DNA of 64,000 nucleotides from Chloroflexota bacterium (GTDB taxonomy: Bacteria; Chloroflexota; Dehalococcoidia; Tepidiformales; Tepidiformaceae): positions 372,001-436,000 of the forward strand of contig JACPOQ010000032.1 of NCBI GenBank assembly GCA_016191435.1, written 5' to 3'. Made by a program: the position numbers and the translations under genes. A model generated the notes under the pieces. That model saw nothing but the letters and a program-made list of their open reading frames with translations. It searched no databases and had not been told where the DNA came from. Shown one piece after another: positions 45,253 through 53,766 of the stretch (position 1 is its first letter; each line of letters opens with the position of its first letter).

Positions 45253-47280
45253 ATGAGCTTCCGCTTCATCACCGCCGACAACCAGGGGGAGATCTACGCC
45301 GTCGACCCCGGCGGCAACATGATCTTCTACCAGGATCTGGCGCGCGATGGGACGCCGCGATGGGCGAACGGCGGCATCGGGCAGGTCATCGGGCAGGGCT
45401 GGGCCGATTTCGCCAACGTGTTCTGCGGCGGCGATGGCAGGTTCTACGCGATCGCGCCGGGCGGCGACCTTTTCTTCTTCCGGGATCTTGCGCGGGACGG
45501 GACGGAGAACTGGGCGAACGGCGGCGTTGGCGCCCGGATCGGCGACGGGTGGGACGCATTTACGACGGTATTCTCGGGCGGCGACGGTGTGATCTACGCC
45601 GTCAACGGTGCGGGCGAACTGCTCTTCTTCCGGGACCTTGCGCGCGACGGCACGGACGACTGGGCGAACGGCGGGGCAGGCCAGGTGATCGGCGACGGCT
45701 GGAACGACTTCAGAAGCATCGTCTCGGGGGGCGATGGCGTCATCTATGCCGTCACCATCGATGGCGACTTGCTGTTCTTCAAGGACCTCGCGCGCGACGG
45801 GACGGCCAACTGGGCGAACGGCGGCGTGGGCGCGAAGATCGGCGACGGCTGGGGCAACTTCGCCGTGGTGGTGGCCGGCGGCGATGGCATCCTCTACGCC
45901 GTGACGCCCGACGGCTTCCTGCTCTTCTACCAGGATCTGGCACGCGACGGGACCGAGGACTGGGCGTTCAACGGCGTGGCGGTCACGCTTGGGGGCGGGT
46001 GGCTGCCCGGACCGGCAACGGCCGCAGCGGCCGAAGGGTACTGCTGGCCGCTTTCGGCGGCCGCGGGCGATACGATCCAGTTCATGGTCTCAGCGGAATC
46101 GCCGTACAACGTGACCTACCTCCGCCTCCACCCCGGTGACGACGGCATCGGCATGCCGTTCGGCGGGCCCAACCCCCACCCGGGTGGCGTCCAGGGCGTG
46201 CCGGTCGAGCCCTGGCGCGATGGCTGCGGCTGGAACACGTCGTTCGCATTGACGGTCGCAGCGGACTGGGTTTCGGGATTCTATGCCGCGCAGCTCAGCG
46301 GCGGCGGTGGCGACGATGGCTACATCGTCTTCGTCGTGAAGCCGCCCGATGGGGTCCGTGGCGATATCGCCGTGCTCGCCAACACGATCACGTGGAATGC
46401 CTATAACGACTGGGGCGGGCGTTCGAAATACACGGCGCCCCCGGGCCCGGTGCTCAGCTATCTGCGGCCCAACCCGGCGCTAACCCCGGTGGACCGCGGC
46501 CAGATCGACCACCTCGCGCGGGCAGATCTCTGGATCCTGAGCTGGCTCGAAGATGAGGGTTACGCGGTCGACTGCTGGGCCGACACCGACTTCCACAAGG
46601 GGATCGCGGGCCTCGATGGGTACAAGGCGCTGGTCCTCAGCACGCACCCCGAATACTGGACCAGCGAGATGATGGACCGGCTCGAGGCATACCTGGCCGG
46701 GGGCGGGAGCGTACTCTATCTCGGGGGCAACGGGCTGTTCGAGCAAGTGGTCTTCGACGAAGCCGGCGCGAGCCTGACGCTCCTGAACGGCGACGAGACG
46801 TTGCTGCGCGACATCAACTACTTCCGTAACCTCGACCCGCCGCGACCGGAGCGCGCGATACTCGGGGTGGGCTACCGCTACGACAACTTCCTCACGTTCG
46901 CGCCGTACGAAATCCGCGCGGGGGCACATCGCTTCTTCGCTGGGACGGGCCTGAGCAATGGCGACCTCGTGGGGGCGACGGGGCTCAACGGCGGTGGCGC
47001 CAGCGGCTGGGAGATGGACACGGCGATGGAGGGCACCGCGCCGCCCGGGAAGGTGGTCTCGGCGAACGGCGCGGACGACCGCGGAAGCCCTCCGCCGGGG
47101 ACTGTCGTGCTGGCGCGTGGCACGAATCCCGGTTTCGGCGCCGACATGACAGCCTACGACACGGCCGCCGGTGGGGTGGTGTTTTCCGTCGGGTCCATTG
47201 CGTTCGGTGGCAGCCTCGTTGGAGACGACAATCTGAAGGCAATCCTCCGAAACGTGCTCAACGAATGCATCGCGCGCTAG
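45253..47280 (+). CDS. Tachylectin-like propeller fused to an N,N-dimethylformamidase-like domain
   Basis: The 675-residue protein has two parts. Residues 4-253 are five repeats of 50 residues with the core GGDGVIYAV, FFRDLARDG and WANGGVG, which matches the five-bladed tachylectin-2-type lectin propeller. Residues about 260-675 resemble the large-subunit C-terminal domain of N,N-dimethylformamidase, with ITWNAYNDWGG and LSTHPEYWTSEMM. The known enzyme binds one iron through two Tyr and one Glu. Tyr residues occur in both motifs here, but which of them bind metal is inferred. There is no signal peptide. The sugar-binding role is a family expectation only. Confidence 0.75.
   Translation: MSFRFITADNQGEIYAVDPGGNMIFYQDLARDGTPRWANGGIGQVIGQGWADFANVFCGGDGRFYAIAPGGDLFFFRDLARDGTENWANGGVGARIGDGWDAFTTVFSGGDGVIYAVNGAGELLFFRDLARDGTDDWANGGAGQVIGDGWNDFRSIVSGGDGVIYAVTIDGDLLFFKDLARDGTANWANGGVGAKIGDGWGNFAVVVAGGDGILYAVTPDGFLLFYQDLARDGTEDWAFNGVAVTLGGGWLPGPATAAAAEGYCWPLSAAAGDTIQFMVSAESPYNVTYLRLHPGDDGIGMPFGGPNPHPGGVQGVPVEPWRDGCGWNTSFALTVAADWVSGFYAAQLSGGGGDDGYIVFVVKPPDGVRGDIAVLANTITWNAYNDWGGRSKYTAPPGPVLSYLRPNPALTPVDRGQIDHLARADLWILSWLEDEGYAVDCWADTDFHKGIAGLDGYKALVLSTHPEYWTSEMMDRLEAYLAGGGSVLYLGGNGLFEQVVFDEAGASLTLLNGDETLLRDINYFRNLDPPRPERAILGVGYRYDNFLTFAPYEIRAGAHRFFAGTGLSNGDLVGATGLNGGGASGWEMDTAMEGTAPPGKVVSANGADDRGSPPPGTVVLARGTNPGFGADMTAYDTAAGGVVFSVGSIAFGGSLVGDDNLKAILRNVLNECIAR
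45262..46011 (+). repeat. Five in-frame tandem repeats of about 150 bp
   Basis: Each unit codes for one propeller blade of the 45253 gene (residues 4-53, 54-103, 104-153, 154-203, 204-253). Units 2-4 are the most alike, including GCGCGACGGGACG-type stretches. Near-identity suggests recent internal duplication or gene conversion. Confidence 0.8.
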
Positions 47281-47338
47281 CGCCGGCAGCCAGCGGGGCC
47301 GTAGTGCTCAGGGGGCGAGCGGCCACCATACTGGCGCC

Positions 47339-48382
47339 GTGACCGAGCAGGCGTCCGCGGACGGCGACCATTCGCGGGAAGTCCTCGCGTGGCTGCGGCT
47401 GATTGGGCTGATCAGCGGTGAGGACCCGCACATGGAGGCGTTGGCGGGCGGGGTCTCGTCCGAAATCTGGCGAATCGACCTGCCGGATGGACCGATCTGC
47501 GTGAAGCGCGCCCTCGCCCGGCTGCGCGTGGCGGGAGACTGGCAGGCGCCGGTCGAACGCAACCGCTACGAGTGGGCGTGGCTGGAGACGGCGGCCGGGA
47601 TCGTTCCACGGGCGGCGCCGCGGCTCATCGCGCACGCCCCCGACGCCGGGATGTTCGCGATGGAGTATCTCGACCCGGCGACGTATCCCGTGTGGAAGAC
47701 GCAGCTGCGCGACGGGATCGCGGAGCGCGCCACGGCCGTCGCGGTGGCGGAGGCACTCGCGGCGATCCACTCGCACACGGCCCTGAACCCCAACGTGGCC
47801 GCGCGGTTCCCGACCGACGACTTGTTTTACGCGCTCCGCCTGGAACCGTACTTCGTGGCGGCGGGCGCGCGGCATGACGACTGCCGCGCCGCGCTCGAGG
47901 CGCTGGTGGCGGTGACGGGCGGGACGCACCAGTGCCTGGTACACGGCGACGTGAGTCCGAAGAACATCTTGGCCGGGCCCGCGGGCCCCGTATTCCTCGA
48001 TGCCGAGTGCGCGTGGTACGGCGACCCGGCGTTCGACCTGGCGTTCTGCCTGAACCACTTGCTGCTGAAGTGCCTGTGGCGGCCCGCGTCTACGCCGGCG
48101 TTCCTGGCGTGCTACGACGCGCTCGCACGGACGTACCTTGCGTCGGTGGGCTGGGAAGCACCAGAGGCGCTGGAGTTGCGGGCGGCGCGCCTGCTCCCCG
48201 GGCTCCTGCTCGCGCGCGTCGACGGCAAGTCGCCGGTGGAATACCTGGTGAGCGAAGCCGAGCGCGACTTTGTGCGAGGCCTCGGGCGCCGCTACCTGCT
48301 CCATCCGCCGAAGAATCTTGGCACGATCCGCGAGGGGTGGCGCGTCGAGCTCCATGCCCGTTGGCCAGAGTGGCGCGCATGA
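47339..48382 (+). CDS. APH-family small-molecule kinase
   Basis: The 347-residue protein begins at a GTG. It has the kinase-like fold of aminoglycoside/choline kinases: an N-lobe with LAGGVSSEIWRIDLPDGPICVKRAL, the catalytic loop VHGDVSPKNIL and the metal motif FLDAECAWYGDPAFDLAF. It is more likely a metabolite kinase than a resistance gene. Its stop overlaps the enolase-like gene start, so the two proteins should work together, perhaps on a phosphorylated hydroxyacid. Confidence 0.85.
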   Translation: MTEQASADGDHSREVLAWLRLIGLISGEDPHMEALAGGVSSEIWRIDLPDGPICVKRALARLRVAGDWQAPVERNRYEWAWLETAAGIVPRAAPRLIAHAPDAGMFAMEYLDPATYPVWKTQLRDGIAERATAVAVAEALAAIHSHTALNPNVAARFPTDDLFYALRLEPYFVAAGARHDDCRAALEALVAVTGGTHQCLVHGDVSPKNILAGPAGPVFLDAECAWYGDPAFDLAFCLNHLLLKCLWRPASTPAFLACYDALARTYLASVGWEAPEALELRAARLLPGLLLARVDGKSPVEYLVSEAERDFVRGLGRRYLLHPPKNLGTIREGWRVELHARWPEWRA

Positions 48383-49656
48383 AGAGCACCATCCGGGACG
48401 TCGCCGGCCGGCGCGTGTGGGATTCCCGCGGGCGGCCCGCAGTCGAGGCCGAAGTCCAGCTCGAAGGCGGCGCGACGGGCCGCGCGATCGCGCCGGCGGG
48501 CGCTTCGACCGGCTCCGGTGAGGCTGTCGACCGGCGCGATGGCGGCGCGTCGTTCGGTGGCTACGACGTGCGAGGCGCGGTCGGAGCCGTCAACGGCGAG
48601 ATCGCGGAACTGCTGCGCGGTATGGATGCGCTGGAGCAGGCGCAAATCGACGGTGCGCTGGTGGCGTGCGACGGCACCGTGAATCGGTCGCGGCTGGGCG
48701 GCAACGCGCTCGTGGCCACGTCGATGGCAGTCGCGCACGCGGCGGCGGCGGCGCAGGGCATGCCACTGTGGCGGCGCCTGCTCGGCGACGGCGAGGCGGT
48801 GCTCCCGCTCCCGGAGATCCAGATCTTCGGCGGCGGGGCGCATGCGGAGCGGCGCGTCGATGTCCAGGACTTCATGGTCGTGTGCCCCGGCGCCGAGACG
48901 TTTGCGCAGGCGCTGGACTGGACCGCGGAGGTCTACCGGGCCGCGGGTGAGCTGCTGGACGCCGATGGCCTGCGGTTTGGCGTGGCGGATGAAGGCGGGT
49001 ATTGGCCCGCATTCTCCAGCAACGCCGAGGGGCTCGATTACCTGGTGCGAGCGATCGAGCGCGCCGCGTTCCGGGCGCCGGATCAGGTGGGGATTTCGCT
49101 CGACATCGCTGCCTCGGAGTTCTATCGCAGAGAACGGTACCGGCTGGCGCGCGAAGGGCGCGCGCTCGCGCCGGAAGAGTTGAGCGAGATGCTGGGAGAT
49201 TGGCTCGCGCGCTATCCGATCGTTTCGATCGAAGATCCGTTCGCGGAATGGGATGAGGCGGGGCTTGTCGCGTTCACGCAGCGGCACGGGCGGGAAGTGC
49301 AAATCGTAGGCGACGACTACCTGGTGACGAACGCCGAACGTGTCCGGCACGCCGGCGAGGTGGGCGCGTGCAACGCCCTGTTGGTAAAGCCAAACCAGGC
49401 GGGGACGTTGACGGAGGCTCTGGCGGCGCTGGACGCCGCGCGGGCGGCCGGCTACGGCGCGATCATATCGGCGCGGTCGGGGGAATCGGAGGATGTGACG
49501 GTTGTGCACCTGGCGGTGGGCTGGGGTGTGCGGCAGCTGAAGGTGGGTTCGTTCGCGCGCTCCGAGCGGATGGCGAAATGGAACGAGGGCCTGCGGATCG
49601 AAGAGGCGCTGGGCGCGAGTGCCCGCTTCGCCGGTGGCACTCCGTTCCGGCGGTAG
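48379..49656 (+). CDS. Enolase paralogue with altered active site
   Basis: The 425-residue protein has the whole enolase framework: GASTGSGEAVDRRDG loop, GGAHAERRVD, ADEGGYWPAFSSN, SLDIAASEFY, SIEDPFAEWD, VGDDYLVTN, LLVKPNQAGTLTE and LKVGSFARSER. Two key positions differ from glycolytic enolase. The Glu in QEFM is Asp164 (VQDFMV), and the catalytic His of S-H-R-S-G is Ala365 (ISARSGES). Other residues, including Lys337, Arg366, Ser367 and Lys388, remain. It probably acts on a phosphorylated compound other than 2-phosphoglycerate, made by the overlapping kinase. Housekeeping enolase activity is unlikely. Confidence 0.82.
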   Translation: MKSTIRDVAGRRVWDSRGRPAVEAEVQLEGGATGRAIAPAGASTGSGEAVDRRDGGASFGGYDVRGAVGAVNGEIAELLRGMDALEQAQIDGALVACDGTVNRSRLGGNALVATSMAVAHAAAAAQGMPLWRRLLGDGEAVLPLPEIQIFGGGAHAERRVDVQDFMVVCPGAETFAQALDWTAEVYRAAGELLDADGLRFGVADEGGYWPAFSSNAEGLDYLVRAIERAAFRAPDQVGISLDIAASEFYRRERYRLAREGRALAPEELSEMLGDWLARYPIVSIEDPFAEWDEAGLVAFTQRHGREVQIVGDDYLVTNAERVRHAGEVGACNALLVKPNQAGTLTEALAALDAARAAGYGAIISARSGESEDVTVVHLAVGWGVRQLKVGSFARSERMAKWNEGLRIEEALGASARFAGGTPFRR

Positions 49657-49816
49657 GGTACGGCCGCACCGTGCCCGTGACGCGGCAGCCTCAGCCGGCA
49701 CAGCAATCACTGCGGCACGGCCGTAATTTTGGTGTCCCGAACCGGATTCGATTGGTGTATTCTTGGCTGGACATCGCGCCGGACAGTGTTGCCGCCGCCC
49801 GGCCCAAGGAGGGCTC

Positions 49817-50401
49817 ATGGATACCAACCAGGAATTCGAACTCCGCGGGATCAACCACCTCGCCCTTGTCTGCAGCGACATGGCGAGGACCGTTGATTTC
49901 TACACCAACACGCTGGGCATGCCGCTGACCAAGACGATCGAACTGCCCGGCAACATGGGCCAGCACTTCTTCTTCGATATCGGCAACGGCGATTCGCTGG
50001 CCTTCTTCTGGTTCCCGGGGGCGCCCAAGGCCGCGCCTGGGATTGCCTCGGCCGCGCACATGCCCGGCGAGGGCGAGATCACCACGGCGCACGGCTCGAT
50101 GAACCACGTTGCCTTCGACGTGCCGGAGGAGAAGTTCGACGAGTACGTGGCGAAGCTGCAGGCGAAGGGCCTCCACCCGTCCATGGTGCTGAACCACGAC
50201 GATAGCCCGCGCGGCATCGCGCCATCCAAGGACACCCCTGGCGTGTTTGTGCGTTCGGTGTACTTCATGGACCCGGACGGGATCCTGCTCGAGTTCGCGA
50301 CGTGGACGCGGGCGATGACCCCCGCGGACGTGAAGCACGCCGCCGCCACGGCCAGCGGCGAGCGCGTCCCGCTCCCGGTGAAGCAGCTTACCCCGGCGTA
50401 A
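49817..50401 (+). CDS. VOC (glyoxalase/extradiol-dioxygenase fold) protein
   Basis: I start at 49817, behind AAGGAGG, giving 194 residues. A VOC module is seen in GINHLALVCSDMARTVDFYTNTLGM and again in GSMNHVAFDVPEEKFDEYVAKL, ending YFMDPDGILLEFATW. The metal-type residues are the His in NHLAL, the His in NHVAF and the Glu in LLEFATW. It could be a dioxygenase, glyoxalase or epimerase. A strong terminator follows. Confidence 0.82.
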   Translation: MDTNQEFELRGINHLALVCSDMARTVDFYTNTLGMPLTKTIELPGNMGQHFFFDIGNGDSLAFFWFPGAPKAAPGIASAAHMPGEGEITTAHGSMNHVAFDVPEEKFDEYVAKLQAKGLHPSMVLNHDDSPRGIAPSKDTPGVFVRSVYFMDPDGILLEFATWTRAMTPADVKHAAATASGERVPLPVKQLTPA

Positions 50402-50423
50402 CTCGGGGCCGACCCGCACGATC

Positions 50424-50454
50424 ACGGCCGGCAGGCGATACGCTTGCCGGCCGT
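50424..50454 (+). terminator. Intrinsic terminator after the VOC gene
   Basis: ACGGCCGGCA (50424-50433) pairs with its complement (50445-50454), and the stem continues inward for four more pairs (one G-U) to a 3-base ATA loop. TTCG follows. Confidence 0.8.
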
Positions 50455-50583
50455 TCGCGTGTCGGCGACGGGCGCGCGATCTCACCCCGCGGGGAACTTT
50501 TCCGGCGGCGCGGTCCGTCTGTTCCACGCGGCCCTGCGATTGTTACGATCGTGGATGGTGGCGGACGGAAGGCGCAGGTGCTG

Positions 50584-50657
50584 ATGGGCGCATCGCGGAA
50601 GATGCCCGGCGATCCCGCCCTGGACGGCCTGCGCGGGATCGCCGTGATGGCGGTGCG
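50584..50657 (+). pseudogene. Start of an acyltransferase 3 (OafA/YrhL-like) gene, truncated
   Basis: From the ATG at 50584 the frame reads MGASRKMPGDPALDGLRGIAVMAV, the classic N-terminus of membrane acyltransferase 3 proteins (DGLRGIAVMAV). Normal sequence should go on with a membrane helix. Here it changes at about 50656 to an unrelated frame ending in the 3' region of the minus-strand gene at 50683. The break marks the left edge of the lower-GC cluster. Confidence 0.65.
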
Positions 50658-50682
50658 ACCCGCACCGGTGACCTCCAGGAAC

Positions 50683-51627
50683 TCACGGTGTGCCCGGAAG
50701 CAAGTCTGCCTCCGTTATGCTGATCCGCGAAGGTGCACTGAGCGACGCCCGGAGTCCCGCGTAGGCAGGGCTGTCGACCGGGCGCCCCGGGGGAAAGGCC
50801 GCCGCGAAAGAAAGCTCTACACTTGCATCACCCGGCGGAAATCGTACCTGGAACATAGCATTCCCATCACCATAGCCGCCGCGCAAGGCTGTGGCTTTCG
50901 TTGTCGATCCAGAACCCTCAAGCCGTACGGGATCGAGTCGAAACATTGTAAGCTCTTCGGGAGAAAAGCCGAACAATCGTCCAGTCACGACTACTCCGCT
51001 GGGTGCAACCAATACCCCGGTGACCGCGATCTCTCCCTTGCCGAAGGGCGCCCGTACATTCCCTAACTGGTACTGCGTACCGGGAAGGACCTGGCCGGAC
51101 CATGACACGTTGACAATCCACGGCCCTTCAATGAGGCGAAGCGTGGCCGGCGGTCCTCCGCTCATCTCCCTCTCCAGTTCAGCCGTAGAGGCGAATGTAA
51201 ACGATTCAACCGCCAGCGACAGGTTCGAGTCCAGCTCGGTGACGGGGTCGAAGACCCAGGTCTGGCGACGGCGATCGGTCGAATTCGGAGAAGCCCCTTG
51301 CGCCATGACCGGCCCACTCGCCGACCCTTTCAGGACCATCCCTCCGACAGTAACGCCGTCACCCAGGTCCTCACGGCCAGAAATCCGCACGGCCAGGGCC
51401 GTCAACGCAGAATCCGCGTATACGGATTCAATCGTCAGCCTGACACCGGCCGCCTCGGACGAGATGCCAAGGAACTCACCCGAGTCGATGCCTCGCTCCA
51501 CTCCTGGAAAGGCTCGATCCGCCCCACGCACGCTGTTGACGCTCAGCCACACCCCGGCGAGCAATAGGCTGCCAACGGACAGCACGGCGGCCACCAGGAA
51601 TACTCGACTACGAAAATCAATACCCAT
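50683..51627 (-). CDS. Membrane-anchored extracellular protein, last gene of the LuxR cluster
   Basis: I start at 51627, which overlaps the upstream stop by 11 bases, giving 314 residues. The N-terminus MGIDFRSRVFLVAAVLSVGSLLLAGVW is a signal anchor. The outer domain is beta-rich: SSEAAGVRLTIESVYADSALTALAVRISG, and later LIEGPWIVNVSWSGQVLPGTQ. The IESVYADSALTALAVRI stretch resembles the extracellular domains (DUF4179/5643 type) of some anti-sigma-associated proteins, but only weakly. The function is unknown. Confidence 0.62.
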   Translation of the reverse strand: MGIDFRSRVFLVAAVLSVGSLLLAGVWLSVNSVRGADRAFPGVERGIDSGEFLGISSEAAGVRLTIESVYADSALTALAVRISGREDLGDGVTVGGMVLKGSASGPVMAQGASPNSTDRRRQTWVFDPVTELDSNLSLAVESFTFASTAELEREMSGGPPATLRLIEGPWIVNVSWSGQVLPGTQYQLGNVRAPFGKGEIAVTGVLVAPSGVVVTGRLFGFSPEELTMFRLDPVRLEGSGSTTKATALRGGYGDGNAMFQVRFPPGDASVELSFAAAFPPGRPVDSPAYAGLRASLSAPSRISITEADLLPGTP

Positions 51628-52084
51628 CGGATGTGTTCCCGCCGACGATGCCGTTATAGAAGTCAACGTGGTATGACCAGGTCCTGTGCCAACGCAACGC
51701 GTCATAGTTGGCGCCGTTCGTTGACCACGAATAGACCGCTGTGGTGGAATCGTAGTACGCTGTTGGCTTGCTAGACCAGCACGTATCGTAATTGCAATAG
51801 AATCCGTACCTATCCGCATGCTCCTCCACCCGCAACCGCCAAGGGCCACCGCCGTTGGTGTAAGTAGCCGACCAACTCCCTTGATAACATCCGTACTGTA
51901 CGACGCAATACGAAGAAGTCCATTGGTTTCTCCAGGTCTCACCACAGACGGTAGCGTAGCACCTGTAGTCGGCCTGAGCTGCCTTATGGTTGCCAAGTGC
52001 GGCCAGGCCGACGAACGCCACGGCCAGAACGGCGGCGACGCGAAAGATTAGACCAAAAGCCGAACCCTTTGCGTTCACTTGCAA
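51617..52084 (-). CDS. Secreted aromatic- and Cys-rich protein
   Basis: The 155-residue protein has a signal peptide (FRVAAVLAVAFVGLAALG... AAQA) and then about 115 residues very rich in Tyr, Trp, Ser and Gly. There are six Cys in the mature part (YRCYATVCGETW, SSYCVVQYGCYQG, YGFYCNYDTCWSS), an even number that suits disulfides. It is flanked by 10-11 base overlaps with both neighbouring genes. No family is recognised. A surface, binding or antibacterial role is possible but not shown. Confidence 0.62.
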   Translation of the reverse strand: MQVNAKGSAFGLIFRVAAVLAVAFVGLAALGNHKAAQADYRCYATVCGETWRNQWTSSYCVVQYGCYQGSWSATYTNGGGPWRLRVEEHADRYGFYCNYDTCWSSKPTAYYDSTTAVYSWSTNGANYDALRWHRTWSYHVDFYNGIVGGNTSDGY

Positions 52085-52782
52085 GCCTTCATCGCTGGAG
52101 CAGACCCGATGGTGGAGTAGTTACCCGCCGCGGCGCCACCGACGCCGCTTAGCGCATCAACTGCCGCCTGCCGCAGGTCAGGTTGGCCCTCAACGTTGAT
52201 TGTGACCAACACATCTCCTGTGTAGATCATCGTCGCCAGGTCGCGGAGTTCGTATATCTCGGCTGTCCCCTTCCGGTACGGTGCCTGCACCATTGCCTCC
52301 GGTGCGATGTCCTCTCTTGCGATGTCGCAAGCCGGTCTGACGTGAATCGTTAGCGGCACGCCGCAGCCACCGTCTGATTGGGGCGAAGGGACACAGACTC
52401 CGTAGATAAACGTGACCGAGTTGCCAGCGAACTTCGGCGGCCCATCCTTTGGACCGTCGTACTTCGTCCTGATGACGGCCTGCAACTGATATCCACCGAA
52501 GGACGAACCCAGCCACATGAGCGGGAACTCGCTGAAGGCAGCAACGTCAGCTTCTGTCATGTTGCCCTTCCCACGTCCATCCCACTTGGGGCCGGCCTGG
52601 AAGCGAGATGCGACTTCCTCAGTCGAGTAGGCCAATGGCGCCGGAACCTCGGTCTGCCGGTCGCTATTTGGTCGCCCAAGATCCGCCCGTACTAAGATCA
52701 CCCCACCCGCGGCGCCCGCGAACAACATGCCCCCCAACGCGACGATACCAAATCTGCCGATACGGTTAGATAATTTCCACAT
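52075..52782 (-). CDS. Membrane-anchored extracytoplasmic protein
   Basis: I start at 52782 (MWKLSNRIGRFGIVALG), giving 235 residues. A single N-terminal membrane segment spans about 10-33. The outer part contains YSTEEVASRFQAGPKWDGRGK, VTFIYGVCVPSPQSDGGCGVPLTIHV and a C-terminal IYTGDVLVTINVEGQPDLRQAAVDALSGVG. Its start lies 17 bases inside the end of the upstream gene, which indicates translational coupling. I cannot assign a family. Confidence 0.62.
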   Translation of the reverse strand: MWKLSNRIGRFGIVALGGMLFAGAAGGVILVRADLGRPNSDRQTEVPAPLAYSTEEVASRFQAGPKWDGRGKGNMTEADVAAFSEFPLMWLGSSFGGYQLQAVIRTKYDGPKDGPPKFAGNSVTFIYGVCVPSPQSDGGCGVPLTIHVRPACDIAREDIAPEAMVQAPYRKGTAEIYELRDLATMIYTGDVLVTINVEGQPDLRQAAVDALSGVGGAAAGNYSTIGSAPAMKACK

Positions 52783-53434
52783 AATCCACCCACCCATCGT
52801 TCCATGCGTACGTGCCATCACATTGCTGCATCGCCTGCGTATTGCTCCATACCGCGCTCTGGTCGAAACGGTGCGGACCGGGAGAGCCACCGTAGGCACC
52901 GTTCCAGTTGTGCCAATTGTATCCTATGTCCCATTTTCCTTTGACAAATCCTCCAGGATCACCACCACCGGTGGGTGAGACGGCGTGCTTTGGAATGCCT
53001 CCGCAAAGCTTAATAGTCTCGTAATGTGGTGTGGCGATGGAGTAGGTTCCGAAATTAGGATTATCGACGTTCCAGTGATATCGCATATGGTATCTGGACG
53101 TGCCAAGGAAAGAGTAATTGCTGGCTCTTTGACTATCTAGCGGTGCACATAAATGGTCGTAGAAGTATTGGTTGGAACCATCGGACCATGTCCAGCCGCC
53201 ATGATGTCCGGCGTGAGTATTCACGTTAGATGTACTGGCGTTCGAATAGAACAGAACACTTATTGGATCGACCCGACCGCCCGTGCACGATGAGCCGCTG
53301 ATCCCGTCGTACGTGTACAACTCGACGTGTGAGCCGAAAGTCAGGTTCGCGCTGACAGGTAACGCCAGGCTTGTCAGCGTGCCCGCAACCATGCCGGTCA
53401 ATACAACAATCATCAGCACTCTGAATATTCTCAT
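52766..53434 (-). CDS. Secreted His- and aromatic-rich protein
   Basis: I start at 53434 (MRIFRVLMIVVLTGMVAG), giving 222 residues with a signal peptide ending near PVSA. The mature part has His clusters (THAGHHGGWTWSDG, YHMRYHWN, TPHYETIKLCGG) and a Trp/Asn-rich end (DIGYNWHNWNGAYGG, CDGTYAWNDGWVDYVEII). The His clusters might bind metal or form an active site, but no known motif is complete. It follows the LuxR-type gene by 101 bases, and GC is lower than in the genome around it. Confidence 0.65.
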   Translation of the reverse strand: MRIFRVLMIVVLTGMVAGTLTSLALPVSANLTFGSHVELYTYDGISGSSCTGGRVDPISVLFYSNASTSNVNTHAGHHGGWTWSDGSNQYFYDHLCAPLDSQRASNYSFLGTSRYHMRYHWNVDNPNFGTYSIATPHYETIKLCGGIPKHAVSPTGGGDPGGFVKGKWDIGYNWHNWNGAYGGSPGPHRFDQSAVWSNTQAMQQCDGTYAWNDGWVDYVEII

Positions 53435-53535
53435 TGGGGTCGTTCCATACGCGGATTGGTAGCGTGTGCCCGGTCTCCGCAGATCGTCTGACACGGATTC
53501 TCCACATGCGTTCTCCGGCTTGCAATCCCAAAAAC

Positions 53536-53766
53536 TCAATCTTCGCGAGATTCTAGCGTCTTCGACTCAAGCCACCGCTGGGCTGCAACAATCAGATGAG
53601 CCCGAGGACGATGGCCTGTCTGGGTCATAATTTCCGACACGTAAGTCTCGACGCTCCGTACTCGAAGGCCAAGGCGAAGGGCGATCTCAGGGTTGGTCAG
53701 CCCTTGGGAGATGAGGGGAACGAGAACACGAAGGTGCTCCTCAAGGTCGTCAAGCGATACTTCCAT
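53536..53766 (-). CDS. Stand-alone LuxR-type HTH protein
   Basis: The 76-residue product is little more than a GerE/LuxR HTH: LEEHLRVLVPLISQGLTNPEIALRLGLRVRSVETYVSEIMTQTG, then PRAHLIVAAQRWLE. It lacks any receiver or ligand domain, as in GerE-like small activators. It is the first gene before four exported-protein genes on the same strand, so it is the natural regulator of that set. A TATATT hexamer ends 5 bases before the ATG and there is no ribosome binding site next to the start. Confidence 0.75.
   Translation of the reverse strand: MEVSLDDLEEHLRVLVPLISQGLTNPEIALRLGLRVRSVETYVSEIMTQTGHRPRAHLIVAAQRWLESKTLESRED

Noticed and set aside
47339-48382. Aminoglycoside resistance gene
   Set aside because: Only the general kinase fold is shared. 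Coupling to an enolase paralogue points to metabolism.
48379-49656. Ordinary glycolytic enolase
   Set aside because: The catalytic His and one key Glu are substituted, and the gene is coupled to a kinase instead of glycolytic genes.
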